Below are positions 33,945 through 45,075 of a stretch of 64,000 nucleotides of DNA, piece after piece. The DNA lies in assembly GCF_001642475.1 (NCBI RefSeq), contig NW_019174014.1, positions 1 to 64,000 of the forward strand, written 5' to 3'. This stretch comes from Fonsecaea monophora (Eukaryota > Ascomycota > Eurotiomycetes > Chaetothyriales > Herpotrichiellaceae). How positions within the stretch are numbered: the first letter of the stretch is position 1; each line of letters begins with the position of its first letter. The notes beneath the pieces are model-generated. The model did no database searches. It was not told the origin of the DNA and was given only the letters and a program-made list of their open reading frames with translations. A program made the translations under genes and the position numbers.

Positions 33945-36244
33945 CTAAGGGATAGGAAAGCGGTGCATGTCCAGTTCAAGAGATAATTCGGGATCCTCAG
34001 CTGCCCATAGATCTGCCCAGGGAACGGCCCACGGACTGGGGAAATCTTTGTTGATAGCGTCAATCAACCCAGAGTCGGCGTCACCGAAGAGCGTTTCAGG
34101 ATACATAAACGCGTTGCCTGAGTTCTGCAAGGCGGTGGTCGCTGCGACAGGCCCTGGGAACGCGACGTCGGACAAGCCCCGATCGATTCTAGGCTCTGAT
34201 CTTGGCCACGTTATGGAATTGTGCTGTCCACGCACGAAGATGTCAATATCTGACTGGGCTTGCTCTGGCATGTGGTGATCATGGACCTGTATCTCTTGAG
34301 CCTCCAGTTGGGGCACGCTTGAATTTACTCCCGATGATTCCTGACTTCCTAAACCGACCCAAGGCCCCATCGTCACCGGGGCTTGCTCTATTAGCGGCAA
34401 GGTTTCGAAGAGCTCGGAACCAGACTCGGATCTTCGGTGAGTCGCCGTGGTGATTCTCGGGCGTGTGGGAGACTTCATGTCAGTCCAGCTTGCACCCAAC
34501 ATTTCTTTGCCCTCGAATGCATGTGATAAATGCTGTGGCGAGGCGTCCTGCGAGTGCTTGACCAGCTCTGGCTCAAGAGCTCGCATGAAAGAGACGGCAT
34601 GCTGATATCTAGTTCCCAGCTGCATTGCTACGTGTTTGCAATGGTCAAAATTGCTTCGCAAAACAGGTAGTTGCTCGGGCCCGCATGTTTTGGACTCGAT
34701 ATGTTGAAAGATGAGGGCGGAAAAGAAGACGGTAATCCTGTTGGGGGAATCAGAGAAGAATTCTTCAACCAGAGGGTTGGGTGGATCACCACCTACGTGT
34801 AAGAAGGAAGATACTTTGTTAGATCAGCCCGAACCAAGGCTGCTGCGATTCGCGAGGTGTCATCTGCGGTATCATGCAGCTTGGTAGACGCCTTTGCCTT
34901 CAGTGCTGGGTCTCCAAGTCGAGGAAGCATAGTGTCTCGAGACGACGGATGAATATGCGGGCGAAACAAAGCCATGACAGCGAGATTGTAGCCGAGCCGG
35001 AGGGCTATGCGGTTCACCATTGAGGCCCCATACTCGTGTTCCTCGAGCGTCTGATCATCCAGCAGAGGGGTGGCGAGCTCCTGAGGTAGACTGCTCTGCC
35101 ATTCCGAGAGCCAGGACTCGCAAACATTCATCTCGTGTATCAAAAGGGTGCCTTGGTCCATCTGCAGAGCTTGGGGAGCCCATTTCAATATCGGATGGTT
35201 CGACCAAACGGCAAGAGATGATTGAATGGAAAGAATGCGGTTGATGCAAAGGCAGAGCTTGGCCAGCTCGACAGCCATAAGGTCATTTGTCTTGCGGTCC
35301 ACGTTTAACTGTCTAGCCTCTCCGAAGTCAAAGTCGTCGAGGCGGAGCATGTCAAGGGGCATGTCGGCATAGTCGCTCTTGCGAGGATAGCGTAACGTTA
35401 AGGCGAGTATGGTTTCGCGCATGAAACACGCCCACCATATTCTCCTGAGGAGTTTGGCCTGCCTGGCTGTTGAAGGCAGTCTTTGGATCAAGTTGGGTAA
35501 GTCCAAGCTTTGCACCAACGATGTCGCGGCACTCATCCAGAACCACGTATACCGGTCATCTTCGGGGTGTTCTACCCAGTGCGTGAACAGGAGAAGTGTC
35601 TGTAAGGTGGTGACGAGATCCTGCTCATATTTGAAGTCATACAGTAACATTGCCCGTGCGTAGAGCGCTTCCCGAGCCGCCTGTCGAGTCTCAAACCCCA
35701 TAGCACGGACCGTTGCGAGGTCGACAAACTGTACAGAGTTGTCTCTCGTTTAGCCTACAAGTCCGACAAAATATTAGGGGCAAAGGGGGTTGGGGGTGCA
35801 TACCGCGCTTCCACAGAAGAAAACCGCCTGCAGCAGCAGAAGGCTATAGGGTCCTTCCTGTTCCTGCTCGCTAGATTTCTGTGTAGTGTCAGATTCGAAG
35901 AGTGCGATCAGCTCGTCGCAGTCAAGTAGGGGCATGTACGGATGCACAGAGTGGCAATAGCTCCGAATAAGCTGTCTGGCGCAGTCGAAGGATGGAATCG
36001 TCAAAGCATCCTGTTCAAACAAGAACATCTTCTCACGTTGAAGCATGGTTGACGGTAATGGTTTGACGAAAGCAGGCAAAGTTGGTGTTGCGTCAGTGGG
36101 ATTGTTCGCGCCCAGTGCAGCGGCAGATGATCCTTTGGTATCGAGACATTGCTTTTTGGTTAGGGTAGCAGACTTCTCATTGTTCATTCGCCGCTTGAGA
36201 GGACGGATATGGCCCTGGGTTTCCGTTATGGTCAAGGAAGGCAT
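33945..36244 (-). CDS. fungal transcription regulator without zinc cluster
   Basis: Three exons (36244-35804, 35728-34797, 34737-33945) give 721 aa. The middle region (about residues 85-480) is a fungal-specific transcription factor domain (Fungal_trans): His-Pro-Tyr-Met-Pro-Leu-Leu-Asp early, Arg-Arg-Ile-Trp-Trp-Ala-Cys-Phe and a Leu-Arg-Tyr-Pro segment later. It resembles the cutinase factor 1 beta type of regulator. The N-terminus is basic (Lys-Arg-Arg-Met) but has no Cys6 cluster, and none was found in the 500 bp upstream. The C-terminal 200 residues are low-complexity and acidic, as in activation domains. It is divergent from the aldolase gene. It may act through a partner, or a first exon may have been missed. 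Confidence 0.82.
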
Positions 36245-36921
36245 TCTCCTCCTGGCTCGATAGACCAGACCAAGAAAGGAACGCTGTCTTCTTCAGATGG
36301 CCCGATATAAGTGTGTATGACAAATTGAACAATGTACCAGGGAGAAAGAAAAGGCAAGTTGTCGTCGGGACTCAAGGCAAACAAGGACGTCAAGATCCAA
36401 CCCCGCTTCGGGCAATGGCACCATCCACACCAAACGCACTGAGCCGGTAGCCTGGGGATTTGGTGGAGAACCACGAGGACAAGCACGAAGGATTATTGCT
36501 AAGCAAAAAAGGCGACGATGTGGGAGGTCGGACCAAGCATTCTAGACATGCGGTCGGCACCAGGAGCTTGTCTCGTGGTCACCTGGGTGTGCTCGGATTC
36601 CATCTTCCGCCACGTATTACTTCATCTCCACGGAAAAATATCACGAGCCTCGCTCAGCCTTGTGGCCCGCCACCCGCGTGTACCGAGGGGAAACCCGTCT
36701 CTCCTGGGTCTCTGGACTTCTCCAGGCGGGGGATGGCTGGGGAGCGCTTGGTCCACCATCTTACATGAGGTGTTTTGGACGGAGAACCGGATGCGGAGTC
36801 TCGTTCTATAACGGAGTCTCGTTTTATACAAGAACCCCCATCTGCACAAGATGGATGCCCCATTCCCAGCACCACCAACTCACAGACCTGCGTCGACTCA
36901 GCTTAGCACTCTACCTGCAGT
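36245..36921. promoter_or_regulatory. divergent promoter, regulator / aldolase
   Basis: The 677 bp lie between outward-facing starts. They contain CGG-N4-CCG at 36,780-36,789, a spaced CGG/CCG pair of the kind bound by Zn2Cys6 dimers, followed by the 18-bp tandem repeat described separately. Confidence 0.5.
36794..36829 (+). promoter_or_regulatory. 2 x 18-bp tandem repeat upstream of aldolase
   Basis: CGGAGTCTCGTTCTATAA is followed directly by a near-copy (two changes: TT for CT in the middle and C for A at the end). Each copy opens with CGG and ends in a TATA-like string, about 93-128 bp before the aldolase ATG. It could be a paired regulator site fused to a core promoter. Confidence 0.5.
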
Positions 36922-37719
36922 ATGTCTTCCTTGGCCGATATTCTACGTGCCAATGGCGCCCTGCTGGGAACTTTTGTCAACCTGACCTCAACGTTGTCCG
37001 CACATATCATTGGCATTTCCGGCTATGACACCGTGATAATCGACATGGAGCACGCCCCAACATCGGCGCTCGAAGCAACGCACATTGTCCAGGCAATAGG
37101 CTCATCATCCAAGGGGACCTGTAAGCCCCTCGTCCGTGTGCCTTCCCATGGAGTGGAGTGGATCAAATGGGCTCTCGACAGTGGCGCAGCCGGCATCGTA
37201 GTCCCCATGGTCAATACGCCAGACGACGTGCGCCAAATTGTCCAAAAGGCCCGCTACCCACCCCTTGGCCAACGCAGCTATGGCCCGTCCTATGCCCCCT
37301 TCGCTGATCCAACCTTCGATAGGACGCCTGGGCAATATTTCAACACGATCGCCCCAGGACTTGCAGTGCTGCCCATGATCGAATCTGCCGAGGGCGTGAA
37401 GAATGCCGATGCTATCCTTGCCACTGAAGGCGTCACAGGTGCATTTGTTGGGCCCTTTGATCTGCGCTGCTCGCTGGGCCTACCTGGTGGAGATGGAACA
37501 GAGCAGCGCTTTCTCGATGCGTTGAGCGCCATTGCAGCGGCCGGGAAGAAGGCCAACAAGCCCGTCGGCATCTACACGGGATCGATCGAGCAGATGAAGC
37601 GCAATTTGTCCTTGGGCTTCAGTCTGATTGTCTTCCAAGCCGACTCCACATTCCTTGCGAGCGCTGCCAGGGCTTCGGCAGAAGAGGCGAGATCCGTCTT
37701 GAAGCAGGCGAAGCTGTAA
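36922..37719 (+). CDS. HpcH/HpaI family aldolase with PTS1 (AKL)
   Basis: The gene is a single exon of 265 aa, the normal length of the family. It is a class II pyruvate-type aldolase with the PEP-utilising TIM barrel fold that splits 4-hydroxy-2-oxo acids, or 2-oxo-3-deoxy acids, into pyruvate or a related oxo acid plus an aldehyde. Visible landmarks are Asp-Met-Glu-His-Ala-Pro with the catalytic His (residue 44), Arg-Ser-Tyr-Gly-Pro, and the metal ligands Glu in Met-Ile-Glu-Ser-Ala-Glu-Gly and Asp in Gly-Pro-Phe-Asp-Leu. The last three residues are Ala-Lys-Leu, a valid peroxisomal targeting signal type 1. That is unusual for this family and suggests a peroxisomal step. It is flanked by two regulator genes and converges on the Zn2Cys6 gene. 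Confidence 0.9.
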   Translation: MSSLADILRANGALLGTFVNLTSTLSAHIIGISGYDTVIIDMEHAPTSALEATHIVQAIGSSSKGTCKPLVRVPSHGVEWIKWALDSGAAGIVVPMVNTPDDVRQIVQKARYPPLGQRSYGPSYAPFADPTFDRTPGQYFNTIAPGLAVLPMIESAEGVKNADAILATEGVTGAFVGPFDLRCSLGLPGGDGTEQRFLDALSAIAAAGKKANKPVGIYTGSIEQMKRNLSLGFSLIVFQADSTFLASAARASAEEARSVLKQAKL

Positions 37720-37901
37720 GATGTAAGGGTGCGCTGGATAAATCGAGGACAGAGTATTCAGGGAGATGACAAGTCGATCATTCACCTTTACCTAATGATA
37801 TTGCACCATAGTTCAGAGTAAAGGTCGAGTTGTTGAGGGTCTTCTTGGTAAAAGCTAGAGCTTTCCAACAACCAATGTCATGATGCATGGCCCCGAGACA
37901 C

Positions 37902-40734
37902 TCATTTCGCAGAATTTTCCATTCGTCTTTGGTGTTGCCAGGTCTGGCCCAAGCTAGTCACGAGCTCCATGCCTCTGGTGGCGCTATCGAATGTCTGGCC
38001 CATTTCAGCCAACGCTCGGATACTGAGTCGCAGCGACTGTTGTGCCATCCCCCTCCTCTCTTCACACGGCGGGCTGCCCTGCGACGAGCATTTGTCAGGG
38101 CAAAACACCGAAAAATATGCATGCATCACTCCGGCTGTGACGGTGCTGTGGACCATCTGCAGGTGGACGTTTTGCAGGCCGTAATGGCGTTTAAACAACA
38201 TCAGCAAGGCGATTATTCTAGAAGCCGAGTCAAAGCAGTATTTTCCCGCCGTTGTGTGGACGTCGGTGATTGTTGAATCGAAGGCAGACCTTGGAGCTAT
38301 CGTGGCCGAGCCCGCTGGTGAAGAAGTCACAATTTGAGAGGTGAATGGGCGGTTGAGGAGAATGATTATTTCGTGAAACAGCATACTAGGTGGTGAGGTT
38401 AGCCATTAGGATAGTTGATATGCTGGTGATGGGTGCACAAACTTCAGAAAGATGACTTCTTGCGCATACACTTCGTCTCTGGGTTCGGGTTCTCCACTTG
38501 AGTCGCTGATCTTCAACGGAGGCGGAAGAGAATGCCGCCATTGAAATAACTCCTCTGTCATTTGTTGCCAGAAAGGGATGTCGGAGTCAAGTGGACGAGA
38601 ATCTTCGTCGAAGCTGCGTCCATGATGAGCAGGGTTCGACCATATGGGTTCGGGGATACAAGAAGACGAGCAAGTAGAGGGTCGAGTTACGTACAGATGA
38701 GCAGATAACCTTCCCTCGATCTGAAGCAGCTGACAGAGGTACAGCCTCGTGAGAGCAACCACGTTCTCCGTATAACCATTCGACTCCAGTGCCGAAGGTG
38801 ATCTCAAATAATGGTGCACTCCGAGATCCGTCATGATGTTCATGGCAGAAGAAGTTCGTCTGAGCTGCTCCATGACAGAATGTCTTCCTTTCTCAAGGCA
38901 CCATAGTCTGTTGATCCCACGGATTAACATCGTCTTGTAAGGAGGAATACAGAAAGCCCATAATGTCAGGATATCTGAGGGAATGCCTCTGCTATAGTAA
39001 CTCACATGTCATATGCATAACAGGCCCAGAATAAATGCCCAGGGAAAGTTGAGGAGGCCGATTGGCTTCCAACGATTGGGCGACTATTTTCGTCGCCTTG
39101 AGAATGGCGATGAATCCCCAGATCTGTGATCAATTGTACCGCCATACCTATCGATTGATGTCAGATTTAGTTGAGGGGAAGCAGTTGTTGAAATGGTATC
39201 TGTACCTATGTAAATCCACCCTACAGCGGCTGATTAGTCGATGTATCTGGACAATATGTGCAGTCGGGCAAATTACCTCGCGAATCACGCGTGCTTGCAG
39301 CCTCATAACTGCTGAGGAGCAAGATGGCTTGTAAAGTCGACGTCTGGGGACAGTCTAGTTCGAGATCAAGGAGCACTTCTGCCCGGCGAGCGAAGAATCT
39401 CGAGACTTCACTGCCAATCTCAGGACGATATTCACTCGAGTATAAAGCTCCTATCGCCAGGCTATTGACAATGAATGGTATTAGCAGATGCCGGACGCTG
39501 GATGAGATGGCAGGATTATGCGCACATTGCATTGTAAAGAGTTGGCGAGTATAAATGGCTCCTTTGTCCCTGGTCATATTTTGCTTTCTCCATAAAGAAA
39601 GTGCCTTTATCTACCTCTTGGAAATACGGGTTGTGATATCTGAAAAACTGTTCCAGGAGGTAGCTCTCATAGCGGACGTCTCCGGGCCATGCAAGGCGAT
39701 TTTGTTCCAGGGCAGTAGCGCCATGGACACGGACCGTCCGGATCAATGGCGTAAACAAAGGGAAGTTCCCATTTGGGGCCAAAGAAAGGCTGCTGGCTGC
39801 ACCGTAGAAACGAGGTTGTCCTTCATCTGTGGCCAACAAACGACCAGCACGGTTGGCTAGGTTTGAAGAATGTCGCTCGAACTTGAAGATGGCGGACACG
39901 CCAGGTCCGTCAGCCTCTAGCCTTTGGGTTCTGCTGGGAGAAGCTAGTATGCTGCGTTGCGGTGAGGTCTGGTGCGCTTCAACAAGTACCTGAGGAGAAG
40001 CAGGGGAGGGGGTTGCCAGATGCTCAGAAACTCGTTGTATACTGGGTCTGATATTGGCAACAGCATGGTCAGAAGGAGCAAGTGAAGGCCTGAGATCCAC
40101 ACCTCCGTCCGACTCTCGATTGCGCCCATTCGTGTCCGGCAAAGAATGGCCTTCTGCGATACTGACCCAATAGCTGAAGTCGTCGGTCAGGAGTTGTGGC
40201 GATACAAGGTTGATTCTCGCCGAGTTGGAGCGCGGATGGGGATGGTCCGCCGGCGACTTGATACCGGCGCCATTTTCTTGTTGCCTGGGAGGTGCTCTGT
40301 CTGCTTCTTCTTCCTCTTCTGAGCCTTGTCGGGTTGATCTCAACCTCGAGCGAGGACTTGGTCGTCCACGGCTAGGTGGCACAGATGCGAAGTCCTCCTG
40401 AATGCCGACGGCATTAGCTCTATTTCTGTGTCTATCTCGGTTCAGCTGTGCTGCATGCGTCTTGAAGGGTTACCGTAGGACTCAGTGCTACTCACCGGCG
40501 GCCGTCCTCGGTAAAGACACACTCTGAACCATAGAGATCACAATTGGTGCATCGAGGGCGACAATCGTCACACTATATTTAGATCAGACACCCAGAGACT
40601 AGGGGATGTCGAGAAAAACAGTAACGGGCACAGACCTTGATTTTCCTCTTTCTGCATGAGAGACATGCTCGCGAGCATTGACGTCGGTTCTGCCGCGGCG
40701 CTGCTATTGTTGTTGTCGAGCTTGAGCGGCCCAT
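37902..40734 (-). CDS. Zn2Cys6 transcription factor
   Basis: Eight exons (40734-40636, 40572-40496, 40425-39526, 39461-39277, 39220-39206, 39147-39006, 38907-38443, 38385-37902) give 788 aa. The binuclear zinc cluster is at residues 24-51 (Cys-x2-Cys-x6-Cys-x5-Cys-x2-Cys-x6-Cys) and is split by intron 1. A disordered Arg/Ser/Pro-rich region follows. The Fungal_trans domain then runs from about 330, with Leu-Phe-Trp-Ala-Cys-Tyr-Ala-Tyr-Asp near 470. The C-terminal helix block (a Leu-Phe-His-Glu-Ile-Ile-Ile-Leu-Leu-Asn-Arg-Pro-Phe string, then Asn-Val-His-Leu-Gln-Met-Val-His) resembles the NirA/XlnR-like group. Exon 5 is only 15 nt. It lies between the aldolase and GMC oxidase genes and is their most likely pathway regulator. 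Confidence 0.87.
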
Positions 40735-41502
40735 CAGATAAGAGTTGGTTTGATGCAGAATACACAGCGAAGTTATGGCAGTAATTGTGTCGAGGTATCC
40801 ACCGTCACAGTCGAAAAGTCGGACACTTCTGTTGCGATCGGACACGGAGACGACAGAGGCAATCAGCGGGTTTCGCCCGAGGTTCTTCAGAGATGATGGG
40901 ATGATGGGATTTCTGGGGCAAAATAAAATGCGGGGTTTACGAGATGTACATGGTAGTTAGTGTGTCTGGGCTGACCTGGCTGGCCCGATTCAACCTCTCC
41001 CTCCTTGCCCTGCTTGCTGGAAACCTTCCTCTACGAATCAAGTTCCTCCCAATTTACTCAGTACGGGATTAATCTGCTATACAAAGCTTGTTTCAATCGA
41101 TGACTTAGACGAGTCGGAATGTGCAGGACCGGTAGGTGGGAAGACCCTGTCCCTCGAAACTCCACGGAGATGGTGCTGAACCTGGTAGGTCGAGATAGAC
41201 CGATCAGCTTCGGCGCCCAGACGGGAACCCGGACGCTCCAAAATGCGAACACTCCAAACGCTTAGCTAAATTGGCGTCTGCTACAAGTAATGCTATAGGT
41301 ATGAGGGAGTCTCAAGAATACACAAGACCACAATCTTCGTGTGACGAGATGCATGCATGTTGATGGGACTTTTTGTTTCGTATATAGCGGTAGAAAGCGG
41401 ATTTCTCCCCCAGAGGATTTCATTTTTCGTTACTTCGTTATCGGAACGCGATCAATTCCTGTCCAACTTCATTTCCGGAATGAGGTACCTTGCCACATTC
41501 TC
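40735..41502. other. intergenic, Zn2Cys6 regulator promoter
   Basis: The 768 bp hold no gene. The region contains the regulator's promoter (its start is at 40,734) and the GMC gene's 3' end. Confidence 0.5.
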
Positions 41503-43550
41503 TCAAAGTCGGGCAATATTGAGGTTCTCTCTCGAGTATCCCCCGGCATCGCGTCCCCTGATTTTCCCACCTAGACCCAATTCTCGGATGATGATGTCAG
41601 CTGCCTTCTCTCCAACCAACAGAGCAGTGTTATTCGTATTTGCGCCCACATTCTCAGGCACAATACTCAGATCCGCGAGCTTCAAGCCCTTGGTACCATA
41701 CACGCTCAGGCTGGCATCCACGACACCCTTCTGTTCTCTTGGTGCCATCTTGCAGGTTCCCAATGAGTGCCAAGTTGTAGTCACGATCTTGCGGATATTC
41801 TCTTCGATGGCCTTGTCGTCCTCGGGAGTGTACTGGATGCGTTTTGCATCGTCTGCGACAGGACCATCCGCCTTCTCAACGACGGCGGCCTTAGAGCCCG
41901 GAGGAAATTTGGGGTGGTCTGCTGCCAACTCGCCGCGAAAGATGTTCATGCGACGGAAGATCTCGCGCTGGATCTTGTACGCCCATATATGCTTCTTGAC
42001 ATCAATGTCGTTGGGGTCTTTCAAGTAGCCGACGTCGAAGTCAATGGGATCAGAGACATTCGGTCCTGTGATGTGGATATGCCCACGCGAATAGGGATAT
42101 GCCGTCCAGTTGGCCATAGAGACATACTCGGAGTTGTCCGGCAACGTGGAATGGTCACCGAAGAAGCTGAGTTCGTGTCAGGGTATAACAGTCCATGATG
42201 TAACAGGTGATGGCTTCCTCTTACCTCAAGTACATGGCGATGATCATCAGGGGCCTATCGGGGAAATTCTTGAAGTCGCGATCCCACGCCCTCTTAAAGT
42301 CGGGCCCGAGCGCTTCGACTTCAGCCTCGGTGGGACGAAACTTGCCAGAGGCATCCATCGAGTTCCACCCCAGCTGCTTATTGTTCCTCCTGATCTCTTC
42401 CTGCACATTCAGTCGCCCGTCAGCGAACGCATTAATCGTCTCATTGGGCGTTAAGCTGGTTCGGTAGGTGTATAAGGTCAGGTGATGATCCTGGTAATCG
42501 TTCCCTACACCGGGCAGGTCCTCGACAACAGGAACCCCGGCGCGTTTAAGAATCTTCGAGTCACCAATCCCCGATCGCTCAAGAATCAGTGGCGTAGCAT
42601 TGGCGCCGGCCGAGACGACCACCAGCTTCGAAGCGCGGGCAGTCAGCAGAGCCTTACCGCGAGCAGAAGCTTGGAATTTGGGATTGGGCCTGTACTCCAC
42701 TCCAACCGCCCTTTTGTTGTCGTCAAGAAGGATTCTCACAACTTGGTTTTCTGTGAGGACGTGCAAGTTGGGATAGTGACCGCTCTGCAGCATTGGGTGA
42801 AGAAACCTGTGCGCGGCATCCTGGCGTCGTCCGTCTGGGCCAACGTAGCGTAGCCAGCGCTCGGTACCATTATTAGAGTCAAGGTTCTGTAAGTCCTTCA
42901 GCTCACGGTAACCCATCTTCGCCGCAGCGTCAATGAATTCGTTCTCGGCTCGGGTGGCTCGGAAAGTACCACTAGAGATGTTGATAGGACCACTATCGCC
43001 ATGCAGCTCTTTTTCACCTCGGCCATGGTAGGTTTCGAACTGGTAAAACAATCAGAAAGTTTTGTAACGCAATTGGAGGCCAACCTCTACCTTTTTCAGG
43101 AATGGCAACAGCTCTTTGGACGACCACCCGGGCGTCTTCCATGACTCCAAGTCAGATCTTTGAGCCCGAGTGTAGACCATCCAGTTTATAGAACTGCCAC
43201 CACCCAAAGTGTTCCCGGAAGGCACAATAGGCTCCCTATCTGCCAACTGCGGTGCCCTATTGCCTTTCCAGAAAAGGGTGTATTTGCTGCCGGGGTCAAG
43301 ATTCAGCGGGAAGAGGGCGGGCTGGACGACTTGGGGCACATTGTAGTTGTTCATACCCAGCTCGATAACGAGAATTGAAAGGCTTGGGTCTGCTTCGGCA
43401 AGACGAGAAGAGAGCACACATCCCGCCGTTCCCCCTATCGTGCGACGCGATTACCGATGAGAAGCACTGTCGAGGAAAAAATAACTTACCTCCGACAATG
43501 ATCACGTCCACCTCCTTGAATTCCTCTGGTAGCTCCGTGAACAAACCCAT
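41503..43550 (-). CDS. GMC oxidoreductase, alcohol oxidase-like, with PTS1 (ARL)
   Basis: Four exons (43550-43490, 43434-43091, 43039-42225, 42166-41503) give 627 aa. The FAD-binding Gly-Gly-Gly-Thr-Ala-Gly is at residues 20-25, split by intron 1. The GMC signature Leu-Gly-Gly-Gly-Ser-Ser-Ile-Asn follows, and the catalytic His of Trp-His-Ser-Leu-Gly-Thr-Cys and the Asn near the C-terminus are present. There is no signal peptide. The N-terminal half, with Tyr-Thr-Arg-Ala and Leu-Leu-Pro-Phe-Leu-Lys-Lys, looks closest to peroxisomal fungal alcohol oxidases (about 660 aa, ending ARF). It ends Ala-Arg-Leu, a valid PTS1. The expected reaction is oxidation of an alcohol to an aldehyde with release of H2O2, disposed of by peroxisomal catalase. 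The true substrate is unknown. Confidence 0.88.
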
Positions 43551-45075
43551 AATCAGACAAGGCAAAGGGGGTTTCTATGTGGGAGATTGCGTAGCTGCTG
43601 CCCACAGGAGTGTCACAGTCAACAAAGATCAACGCTGCTACCGTCTGATGTGATGTGTAAAGCAAGAGATGTCACACAAAGCTCCTTCAGCCTAATATAT
43701 AGGTCATGAACTGGTCAGCTTTATCTTCCATGGGCAACATCTCCTCCTCTTCCTCCTCCTTTCGTTACCCCGCCGACAAGGGATGGATCCGAGGTGAGGA
43801 GAAAGGGCATGGGAATCACTTTGAGAGGAAGGCTGTGACATCAGGCGAATAAGCTTCGATATTGCTCAAGTCTGACCAGTTGTTGCATCAGAGATCGACA
43901 AGGAGCGCGCTGAAGAGGAGAAGGGCGACGTAGACGGGTTTCGATCCGGCCTCTCAAGGATGTCGGTGGTACTCCGAATCCGCCTCTACCGGCATACATT
44001 GTCATAGGCGGGTCTCATGCGGACGACAGGGAGTAGGGAGTAGGCAATGCGAAACATGAAACGACGCGTCGACTCGTCAGAAAGTGAGGTTCGGTCAGTG
44101 GTGGTCGCTGGTTGTAGTAGCCTTTGTCGATCTTACCCCGCGTTTTTGATCACTTTCCTCCTCCGCAGCCCCCGTTCGTGGGCTACGAGTGCTACAGATT
44201 GACGTTGTCTATATATGAAACACACAATTGTAGACGTTCATACGAAGGTCGACATCAACAGGACTTGTTATAGAGCCAACACAATACTAGGGGAAGAACA
44301 GCTGCAAGACCCTTGAGCGGGATGAACTTGCGGAATCTCATTCTCTCCCCATCATTTGGAGAAGCCCCCAAGGTAGTGAATATGCGTGAGATGCAAAGTA
44401 AGCAGAAATGAGTGGTTCAACTCTCGCAGAAGTATCCCGAGCTGCAGCGGTAGGAGGGTATAAATCATTTGCATGAGCCTGTCGGCAACACACGGAGAAC
44501 ATGAGGGCAGGTACTTCCAAGGGCAAAGACATGGACCGGGATGCTAATGCTGTCAAATCGGAGTCAGAATTGGTCCGCTTCCCCGATAAGTTGGTTTATT
44601 GATCTACTCGCATAATATATTTAACACCGTCTACATACATCAAACTCCTGGAGGGGCGGCTTAGAAAATTACACCATGTCCTGAAACCCATTAAACTTGA
44701 GAAATGCTTCATCGTCAAATGATGTGGGGATTTCCAAGAAGAAGGCTGAAAACGCACTTCCGGATCGAGAAAAACTTGCTTGGGGCGATTGTGGCAGAAA
44801 ACGCAGCCCCCAAACTAAACCCGCTGAGCTGAGGCAGTGCCATGGTTATAGTCATAGTATCAGGTGAGTCACAACCATTGCCAAAGCTATAATCAAAAAA
44901 TCACAGTTACTGTGAATAAGGTGACCTTCACTCTCACTTGAAATCTTTTCTGCTCATCCAAGGAGCAAATAACGAAGCTCTTGTCCTCCTTATTCCGCAT
45001 CGTCGCGTTTGTTGTTTTCTAGCGGAACATCGACCCCATCAGTGATTTGGGCAAAATTTACCCTACTACAGCAAT
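43551..45075. other. intergenic, GMC oxidase promoter
   Basis: The 1.5 kb have no convincing gene; the longest frame is 72 codons. A CT-rich microsatellite-like run (TCC/TCT repeats) is at about 43,739-43,765. Confidence 0.5.

Noticed and set aside
20604..43550. Secondary-metabolite biosynthetic cluster
   Set aside because: No polyketide synthase, NRPS, terpene cyclase or P450 is present; the enzyme set fits catabolism better.
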